Assembly (NCBI RefSeq): GCF_003346715.1
Contig: NZ_QQPQ01000044.1
Span: forward strand, 1-37,496
Direction: 5' to 3'
Origin: Oceanispirochaeta sp. M1
GTDB taxonomy: Bacteria; Spirochaetota; Spirochaetia; DSM-2461
Length of the DNA: 37,496 bases
Part shown: piece after piece, positions 31,138 through 37,496 of the stretch
How the letters are laid out: each line of letters begins with the position of its first letter
How positions within the stretch are numbered: position 1 is the first letter of the stretch
Translations under genes and position numbers: made by a program
The notes under the pieces: generated by a model
What the model was told of the DNA's origin: nothing
Database searches by the model: none
What the model saw: only the letters and a program-made list of their open reading frames with translations

Positions 31138-33852
31138 TCACTTGGTATACGACTTAATCTTTCTTGTATAATTGCATGCCAGAATATCGTCACCTCGGTA
31201 ATTTGAGCATCCGAAGAACTGACCGTATTTTCCTTCACGGACAAGCAGGCTACCACTACATTTTGGGCATATTGGAATATTTGCATTACAGCCAGGATTT
31301 GTGCATTTTCTATATTCACCAGAATCTATTAAGATTCCAGCATCACAAAATGGACAGACACTCTGAGTATGACGACACATTGGGTACTTTGAACAGCCGA
31401 CGAATGAACCATGCTTTCCTTTTTTAATTGACAACATCCCTCTTTCACAATCGGGACATCTGATTAGTGGAATGTTATTGGGATACTCTCCAGTAATGAT
31501 TTCGTTTTCACATATGTTGTAATCTTTTGATTCCAACTCTTCCATAAATGGTGAAGGATCAAGAGGATTAAATATCAGATAGACTCGCCTTTTTGCTCTC
31601 GTCAATGCAACATAGAAAAGCCGTCTCTCTTCTGCATATGGATAGGACTCTTTGTTTGGTAGAAGCAGTTCAAGAATATCATCAATAGGTTTCTCTGCTG
31701 GTAACTCATCAGATAGTAAACCAACAAGAATGACGTAGTCTGCTTCCTTACCTTTAGAAGCATGAATACTCATCAGTTCAATAGATACATTGCTAAATTG
31801 TTGATGAAGTCGGTTTAATATTCCAGACTCTCTGAATTCATTAAATAAGTAATGATATCTCGCTAAGACCAAGACTTTTGTTTTCTTAATATTGTTCTGA
31901 CTTATTTTGGATACAGCTAATTGAAGCCCTTTCAGGTTCGACTGTGTCTTCACTGTCGAGACTTCGGGCTTTTCTGATATATTGACCGTATTAAGATTTT
32001 TCCTAAGCTGATACGGGTTCTTCTGGATAAATGTAGATGAACAAAGGCCAATCTGATCATTAAATCGGAAGGTTGTATCCAATACGGTTTTTGCTGTATA
32101 GCCAAACTCATCTTTAAAGTTGACCATCATGTTCAAATCACTACCAGTAAACCTGTATATTGACTGCCAGTCATCCCCTACGACAAAGAGTGATATGGAT
32201 GGATCTTGCTCTATGAGGCTCTTTACCAAACCCGCTCTTGCTGGACTGATATCCTGGAATTCATCTACAAGAATATGCTTGTACTGATTTCTATATTTGC
32301 CTTCAGAGACATATGCTGTAGCCTTTCTGATCATATCTGAAAAATCTATATCCTCAGTTCTTCTGAGTTCATGCTCATAGGTGTTGTATATTGGTTCCAT
32401 CAAATCCAGGAGAGTGTCTAAGCGCGTGGAGTCTGGAAATTTGGCAGCTTTTTGATATAGATCTGAAAATGTATAAGCAGTTTGCTTCATTAACAAAATA
32501 AAGTTCTTAGCTAATATAGAGAATTCTGATACTTCTCGGTTCTCATTTATCTCTTTTAATAATTGAGGAACTGACTTTTTGATAATCTTGACGTTATGTC
32601 TCACCAGTATTTCTTTAAGGATGTCTAATAGCACCCCATTCCGCTGCATATAACTATAGGTCTCAATCAGGGTTGTATTAAAAATCTGATGAAGCTGTCT
32701 CTTCCATTCAACACCTTCTTCATATGTATGTTCCTTATTTTTATTAAAAAACTCGGGGGCATTCCCTTCCTCATCTAATGCAAAATGTTCAAGATAGATA
32801 CCGTAATCAGTTAAGTAGAAATCGGGTTTGTATTGGCCGAAATCCTTGGAGGCTGTATTGTGCTTATAATTTATCTCATACTCATATCTGATAGAAGATG
32901 AGAAAAGAAAGTTTGCAATTTGAAACTCTTCATAACTTTTGACATATTCTCCATTCATAGTTTGTAGCTTGTTCTCTTGGACATACTTATTGTATTCGGC
33001 TAAAGTCTTAAACTCATCTAAGAGACGGCAAGGGTATCTGTAAAATAACATGAATCGAACATATTTCTTGGCAAATTTCTTATCTTCTGAAAGCCTGATG
33101 ACTGTGTCATCGATGAACTTCTGCATCAGAAGACCATTTTCAGAGAGTTTACTAAGACTAGGCTTAATTCCTTCAACCTCACTGATTATTTTCAGTCCTA
33201 AAGCATGAAATGTGCTCGCTATTGGCAGATGGTCTGACTTTAGACAGCCTTGTAATCTGTCAGAGATTCTATCTTGCATCTCTGTCGCAGCCTTTCTGGC
33301 AAAGGCAATCATCAGTATTTCATCAGCTTTAGCTTTTTTAGATTCAATCAGATATCCTGACCGACCAATCATTGTGCTGGTCTTCCCTGTTCCTGCACCA
33401 GCAAGGATTAAATTATTATCTTGATCGATGATACAGGCTTTTCTTTGAGATGCAGTGAGTGGGTTCTTTTCAATCAGATCAAAGAAGGTTTCGTAGGTAT
33501 CTAATTCTTGTTCGATGAACCTGTTGTTCAGATCTTTGATTATGTTTTTTGAATGTTCCATATAGTTTTGGATAATCATGTTTTCCGCTTTATAATTACG
33601 TCGAACAAACAGCTTCCATGATATTGAATTGAGCTCGGTTAACTCAATATCGATTTTGCTTTGTAACTGTATCCGATGGGACTCTTTTATATAGATGCCC
33701 AGGGTAGATAAGTTGTTGATCTGATTGCATAATTCTTTGAGTGTTTTGTTTACTTCAACATACTTGGTTTGTGCTCTGCTTGAAAGTCGTGAGTAAAGAA
33801 GAGGTGAAACACAGACAGAAAAAACTACAACTGCAATAATATAGAGGCTCAT
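31138..33852 (-). CDS. HelD-like superfamily 1 helicase with nuclease-like insert and zinc-ribbon tail
   Basis: A 904-aa UvrD/Rep-type helicase close to E. coli helicase IV (HelD). Residues 1-20 are a hydrophobic N-terminal helix. Walker A is AGAGTGKTS (151-159), Walker B HILVDEFQDISPARA (526-540); other helicase motifs are VVGDDWQSIYRFTGS, LDTTFRFND, IHASKGKEADYVILVG and ERRLFYVALTRAKR. Between motifs Ia and II an insert reads EEFQIANFLF, YKPDFYLTDYGIYLEHF, a PD-(D/E)xK-like nuclease pattern with E, D, E in place and His where Lys is usual. The tail has three topoisomerase-type zinc ribbons (CPDC, CPFC, CPKC). It should translocate 3'-5' on DNA, possibly also bind or cut it. The start lacks a clear ribosome binding site. 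Confidence 0.88.
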   Translation of the reverse strand: MSLYIIAVVVFSVCVSPLLYSRLSSRAQTKYVEVNKTLKELCNQINNLSTLGIYIKESHRIQLQSKIDIELTELNSISWKLFVRRNYKAENMIIQNYMEHSKNIIKDLNNRFIEQELDTYETFFDLIEKNPLTASQRKACIIDQDNNLILAGAGTGKTSTMIGRSGYLIESKKAKADEILMIAFARKAATEMQDRISDRLQGCLKSDHLPIASTFHALGLKIISEVEGIKPSLSKLSENGLLMQKFIDDTVIRLSEDKKFAKKYVRFMLFYRYPCRLLDEFKTLAEYNKYVQENKLQTMNGEYVKSYEEFQIANFLFSSSIRYEYEINYKHNTASKDFGQYKPDFYLTDYGIYLEHFALDEEGNAPEFFNKNKEHTYEEGVEWKRQLHQIFNTTLIETYSYMQRNGVLLDILKEILVRHNVKIIKKSVPQLLKEINENREVSEFSILAKNFILLMKQTAYTFSDLYQKAAKFPDSTRLDTLLDLMEPIYNTYEHELRRTEDIDFSDMIRKATAYVSEGKYRNQYKHILVDEFQDISPARAGLVKSLIEQDPSISLFVVGDDWQSIYRFTGSDLNMMVNFKDEFGYTAKTVLDTTFRFNDQIGLCSSTFIQKNPYQLRKNLNTVNISEKPEVSTVKTQSNLKGLQLAVSKISQNNIKKTKVLVLARYHYLFNEFRESGILNRLHQQFSNVSIELMSIHASKGKEADYVILVGLLSDELPAEKPIDDILELLLPNKESYPYAEERRLFYVALTRAKRRVYLIFNPLDPSPFMEELESKDYNICENEIITGEYPNNIPLIRCPDCERGMLSIKKGKHGSFVGCSKYPMCRHTQSVCPFCDAGILIDSGEYRKCTNPGCNANIPICPKCSGSLLVREGKYGQFFGCSNYRGDDILACNYTRKIKSYTK

Positions 33853-34034
33853 ATAATAAATGTCGGTTAATACTAAACGACAGCTAACAAAAAAACTAAT
33901 TGTTTGAAGGCATTGTTTTTATTGTCAATCGAATCTTTAGACCTCATATTTATAGGTTTTAGTTTAGACTTTTAATGATTAGGTTTAAGTGCAGGTATTG
34001 AATATGTTAAAAAAATCAGCTGAATCCATCATTT

Positions 34035-34059
34035 TCCTTGTTTTTTTATAAAACAAGGA
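34035..34059. other. strong AT-rich hairpin in the divergent spacer
   Basis: TCCTTGTTTT (34035-34044) pairs with AAAACAAGGA (34050-34059), a perfect 10-bp stem with a five-base loop. It lies between the helicase start and the 1002-aa gene. With no real T run on either side it may be an operator, an mRNA leader structure of the plus-strand gene or a remnant terminator. A second small palindrome, GAAGTCCTAATGACTTC, is at 34081-34097. Confidence 0.5.
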
Positions 34060-34124
34060 TATATAATAATATTGGAATTAGAAGTCCTAATGACTTCACA
34101 GTGTAATACTCTGAAACACGTATT

Positions 34125-37100
34125 ATGCATCCGCTGATGACTTATCTTAGTCAAAGGTCCAAAAATGTTTTTGCAAACCATTTTTTGGAGTTTATAATGA
34201 ATGATTTTGTAATGCCCGATGATTCTAAAATATCATTGGAGGTGGGATATCCTGAGCTTGGGATATTCAATCAAGGGCTTCTAAGAAGATTGGAAGAGTT
34301 ATTACCTGAATCAATTTGTAATATTGATTGTGATTCAGAGGTTGAGGCGAGACTTAAGAATCTTATGTCTCTTAATAATTTCCTTTCAGATTATCCTGGG
34401 AAAACGGCTGACTCTGTATTCGATCTCTATTTTTGTCTTAGCTCATATACGTTAGAGCTTTGTGGCAGAGATCTCCAGGATCAGTACCTGAATCAACTCG
34501 ATTGGTATGATGTTTTTTCATCCTCTCAATTCAATTGTTTCCTATCACAGCCTACAAATGCATTTCTTTTCCAGGAATTATTTGCCGGAAAAAGAAATAG
34601 TTGTATTAATAATTTCCTTTCAGATCTGGATTTTTCAGACAAATATAAATTGTTAAAAATAATCCACGATATATCTCCAATAAAACCTTTTATTACCAGC
34701 TCAATTATCTGTTCTTTGGAAAATAACCCTCATACTTTGCATGACTTATCTCTTGAAAATTATTGGATATTCGACTTGCCGGTTAATATAAGGAACTTTA
34801 TTCTCTTGCTGGCAGATCCAAATTCTATTATCAAAGTGATTCCCGGAGAATTCTTTTCTACTGATAAAAATTATGTCAGGTACATTCTCCCATACATGAC
34901 TGAGGAAAGAAGGATTATTCTTGATCAGTTGTATCATGGGATGACAACAATGGAAGTCTTTAAAAACATTTCTGATTTTGTCACTTTCACTGACGAGAAG
35001 GAGGATTGGTTTGCTTGTCAGTTAGATGAGTGTTTTTTACCTTCACCACAACTATCCGACAGTTTTGATGGTCTTGAATCCATTATTGATCATTCATATG
35101 AAACTTTAATGATCTTTCTATTGAATAGAATCATTGCAGATAATGAGGGTTTCCAGAAAGCGCTGATTTATGCTGTATTTCAGAATGATTATTCTCTATG
35201 GAAACAGATCGACTCTCTCTTCAATGAAGTCAATGATGCAGAAGCTTTCATCAATAAAATCATATCTTCTCTTATTAACACAATTTCAGAAAATACTTTT
35301 ATTGAAGAGCTGAAAAAAGATCTGAGACATATGGTAATTGATTATTCTCCCAATTATCAACCACCGGTATTATATGAGTTTTTTTTAGATCAATTGCTCA
35401 TTCATTTATCAGTAAAATATGAACCGAGCAGGAATATACTATTTCTATTCTTTTTCAATTCTTTGTATTCAGGTCCAATGACTCAATACCCGGAAACGAG
35501 ATGGTACAATACTGAAAAGAGAATAAAATTTTCACAACTTATTCTAGCTGTATTAACCTCAAAAGATGAACAGCAGATTCAGGATTTCTTTAATTTTCAT
35601 AATATTGAAATTGAAGGATTTGATAATTGTGATTACCTTGCATGGTATGAGTGGATAATTGAGGTTACGACAGAAATCATCATCATTAATCCGGACAATA
35701 TACAAACAGATATTAGTAAACTGTTTATTCATTTCCTGGGAGACATGAAAAGCCCTACTCTAAAGCTCTTAACAAATCCTGCTTTTATGGATGTGTTCGA
35801 TCCCATAGTAGAGAACATATACCTGACCCTAAAAAATGAATTGAATAATGGGTACGGTATACTAACATCTATTCTCAGTATCGTTTTAATACATAAGCAC
35901 TATCAGCCTTATCTGGCATATGTTAAAGATAACCACGAAAGTTTCCAGAATGATAATGCCTGGATTCCCCTACTTGCTCTCAACCCTGATTTCTTTTCAA
36001 AGAATTTCATTCTGGAGCAACTCATTGAAAATAGATATTTTGAGTACTATTCAATAGATGACTCCCGCTTGTTCACATTAACAGAAGCAAAAATCAATGA
36101 TTTTATTCTGGAACAGATTCTACCTAAAAGTTTGACTTATAAAGTACGATCTGACCGGTATCAAAAAATCAGCAGCCTCATTTATAAATGGATGGATGAT
36201 CCTAAAATGGGAATAAGGAGACGAAGGAACGCTCTAAATGAAACAGGACTGACAATCTTTACAACTCTGACCAGTCGAATGGAAGAACAGAATAATTCCA
36301 TTTCTCAATATTTGGTTCTGATAGAGAAGATTCTAATCCCCTTAGATGAGATATCATTTATAACTCCTGATCAAATAAATCAATTGAAGAAAGCTGCCCT
36401 GAATCAATTGACGCAACTAAGAAAGATTCTACGTGGTTTTGAAGAAAAAACAGACGATTCTGCTTTTATTGATGCCTGTAGTGCGTCAGCTTATATCTTA
36501 GTAAGAGTAGATGACCCATCAAAAGTTCTATGCAATTTACTGACATCTTTCAGATTCATTGAAGAACCTACTTTAAACTCAGATCTGGACGTATTCAATG
36601 ACAAAAGAAACAGTGACTATAAAAATATAGCCCGATCAATACACAACATCCTTGATAAAACACATAAGGATAATGGGTTGAAAATTCGAAGAGATCTGAC
36701 AGAGTTTCTCATTAAAAAGCTGAAGCCATTGGATAAAATAAACCCTGATAGAATGATCAACCACGTCCCAGACTATATTGGAGATTCCTGGGATGGATGG
36801 GCACCGAATTACCCAGAGCCGGACCCAGTCTGGAGGTATGCCTATGTCCATGCCATCAATAATCTGGGAATCCATTCAAAAGGGAGAAATCACTATTATG
36901 CACCTCAACTTTTTAAGATAGCTGAAAACGATCCTTCTGAAAGAGTCCAGAAAGCCGCCCTAGATGCAGCAAAGGAACTGAATAGGTTGAGAAAGGGTTA
37001 TACAACCGGTTCTCATAAAAAACACTTACTGAATGCCTGGTGGTGGATACGTCAGGCCCATTTAATTTCAACAGGGGGAATCCCTGATCACGAAGGAGCA

Positions 37101-37133
37101 ATGAAGACAAGAAATAAAGAAGTTCGAAACTAA
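34125..37133 (+). CDS. large helical protein of unknown function (1002 aa)
   Basis: No signal peptide, no membrane segments and no nucleotide-binding motif. The composition and regular amphipathic helices suggest an alpha-solenoid (HEAT/ARM-like) over most of its length; KIAENDPSERVQKAALDAAKEL near the end is a typical HEAT helix pair. The C-terminal ~100 residues look most conserved in style: aromatic-rich SWDGWAPNYPEPDPVWRYAY and LLNAWWWIRQAH, followed by a basic tail. The ATG at 34125 has no ribosome binding site, while an in-frame ATG at 34197 (MNDFVMPDDSK) has GGAG six bases ahead, so the true protein may be 978 aa. It is divergent from the helicase. I do not recognise the family; a scaffold or effector partner is only a guess. 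Confidence 0.7.
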   Translation: MHPLMTYLSQRSKNVFANHFLEFIMNDFVMPDDSKISLEVGYPELGIFNQGLLRRLEELLPESICNIDCDSEVEARLKNLMSLNNFLSDYPGKTADSVFDLYFCLSSYTLELCGRDLQDQYLNQLDWYDVFSSSQFNCFLSQPTNAFLFQELFAGKRNSCINNFLSDLDFSDKYKLLKIIHDISPIKPFITSSIICSLENNPHTLHDLSLENYWIFDLPVNIRNFILLLADPNSIIKVIPGEFFSTDKNYVRYILPYMTEERRIILDQLYHGMTTMEVFKNISDFVTFTDEKEDWFACQLDECFLPSPQLSDSFDGLESIIDHSYETLMIFLLNRIIADNEGFQKALIYAVFQNDYSLWKQIDSLFNEVNDAEAFINKIISSLINTISENTFIEELKKDLRHMVIDYSPNYQPPVLYEFFLDQLLIHLSVKYEPSRNILFLFFFNSLYSGPMTQYPETRWYNTEKRIKFSQLILAVLTSKDEQQIQDFFNFHNIEIEGFDNCDYLAWYEWIIEVTTEIIIINPDNIQTDISKLFIHFLGDMKSPTLKLLTNPAFMDVFDPIVENIYLTLKNELNNGYGILTSILSIVLIHKHYQPYLAYVKDNHESFQNDNAWIPLLALNPDFFSKNFILEQLIENRYFEYYSIDDSRLFTLTEAKINDFILEQILPKSLTYKVRSDRYQKISSLIYKWMDDPKMGIRRRRNALNETGLTIFTTLTSRMEEQNNSISQYLVLIEKILIPLDEISFITPDQINQLKKAALNQLTQLRKILRGFEEKTDDSAFIDACSASAYILVRVDDPSKVLCNLLTSFRFIEEPTLNSDLDVFNDKRNSDYKNIARSIHNILDKTHKDNGLKIRRDLTEFLIKKLKPLDKINPDRMINHVPDYIGDSWDGWAPNYPEPDPVWRYAYVHAINNLGIHSKGRNHYYAPQLFKIAENDPSERVQKAALDAAKELNRLRKGYTTGSHKKHLLNAWWWIRQAHLISTGGIPDHEGAMKTRNKEVRN

Positions 37134-37220
37134 AACACAAATAATCATTATTTTTACAAACCAGATACTTCCAGAGCCCTCCATAGCTCCCCTTTAGAAG
37201 CCCTGGTAAAGGAGTTTTTT

Positions 37221-37496
37221 ATGAAACAAATTTACATCGGCTCTGCTTACACAATCAGTAAGCATGCAATAACCAGAATGAAATCCCGGAAGATATCTAT
37301 TTCCGATATCGATTTCATTATCAATCAAGGATTATTCGAAAGATCTGAAAATGACAGAGCCATCTATCATGTTACCCGCCCGCCAGCACTTCCACCACCT
37401 GACAAGCTTGGTTTCCACCACTCGACAGTCAGCTCTGCAGAATGTGAACACACTGCATTACCAACTGACGACCAATGGAAAATCATAGAGTCAATT
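37221..37496 (+). CDS. DUF4258-like protein, N-terminal part (runs off window)
   Basis: Ninety-two codons are visible. AAAGGAG lies eight bases before the ATG. The opening MKQIYIGSAYTISKHAITRM then KSRKISISDIDFIINQG follows the DUF4258 pattern (xxHAxxRMxxRxIsxxDIxxvixxG), a small RelE-superfamily-like fold often found in toxin-antitoxin or mobile contexts. The next ~40 residues contain a Pro-rich stretch (PPALPPPDKL) not typical of that family. It follows the 1002-aa gene by 87 bases on the same strand and may be co-transcribed. The end is outside the window. Confidence 0.55.
   Translation, partial: MKQIYIGSAYTISKHAITRMKSRKISISDIDFIINQGLFERSENDRAIYHVTRPPALPPPDKLGFHHSTVSSAECEHTALPTDDQWKIIESI

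Noticed and set aside
1-37496. CRISPR arrays, cas genes, DGR reverse transcriptase or integrase genes.
   Set aside because: No regularly spaced repeat-spacer pattern and no ORF with Cas, reverse transcriptase or tyrosine-recombinase motifs was seen in the window.

Overview
This window looks like the chromosome of a free-living, anaerobic or facultative spirochaete (Spirochaetales). That placement is inferred from gene content: tandem Sumf1-type lipoproteins with cadherin-like beta-sandwich domains, a GGDEF-hemerythrin relic, multi-domain sensor kinases, a six-TM chemoreceptor and a short SRP RNA. No 16S gene or ribosomal protein confirms it. Most of the DNA is AT-rich, with GC-richer patches at about 10.2-10.8, 14.1-18.2, 19.0-21.8 and 27.9-28.7 kb. 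Intact housekeeping genes (tldD/tldE, SRP RNA) sit among many accessory genes and at least eight broken ones.

Left part (1-10.9 kb): the edge holds the start of an IS transposase preceded by a 51-aa membrane peptide. A GT4 glycosyltransferase and a decayed GGDEF-hemerythrin gene follow. Then come two single-gene units (a degenerate subtilase lipoprotein and a GNAT acetyltransferase), separated by members of a short intergenic repeat family. A probable small RNA with its own promoter and terminator lies at about 4.04-4.16 kb. The minus-strand operon lipoprotein-tldD-tldE, a LuxR-type regulator, an unknown protein, a transposase relic and a YdeI/OmdA-like protein complete this part.

Centre (10.9-24.7 kb): a hybrid histidine kinase and an OmpR-type regulator form an operon divergent from two tandem lipoproteins with C-terminal Sumf1/C-type-lectin domains. 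The divergent spacer carries four 11-bp-spaced direct repeats, the arrangement expected for an OmpR-family regulator. The last ~26 codons of the two lipoproteins differ far more than their surroundings, and most differing columns contain an adenine. This is the pattern of diversity-generating retroelement (DGR) variable regions. A third copy is only a leader, fused to a broken delta-60-repeat beta-propeller gene. Next come an aldolase relic, a large dCache-PAS hybrid kinase, and a DJ-1/PfpI protein plus cysteine hydrolase divergent from a WYL-type regulator.

Right part (24.7-37.5 kb): a broken hypothetical gene, a six-TM chemoreceptor, a phage primase-helicase relic whose Walker region is cleanly missing, then two more single-gene units (TPR protein, membrane protein) flanked by the same short repeats as at 2.3-4.0 kb. 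The SRP RNA and the 3' half of a tRNA-Thr(CGT), with its own terminator, mark old chromosome. The tRNA is cut at the anticodon loop and followed by iterated GTGTWACACC motifs. This suggests the end of an integrated element that runs off the right edge, carrying a HelD-like helicase with nuclease-like and zinc-ribbon additions, a divergent 1002-aa helical protein of unknown function, and the start of a DUF4258-like protein.
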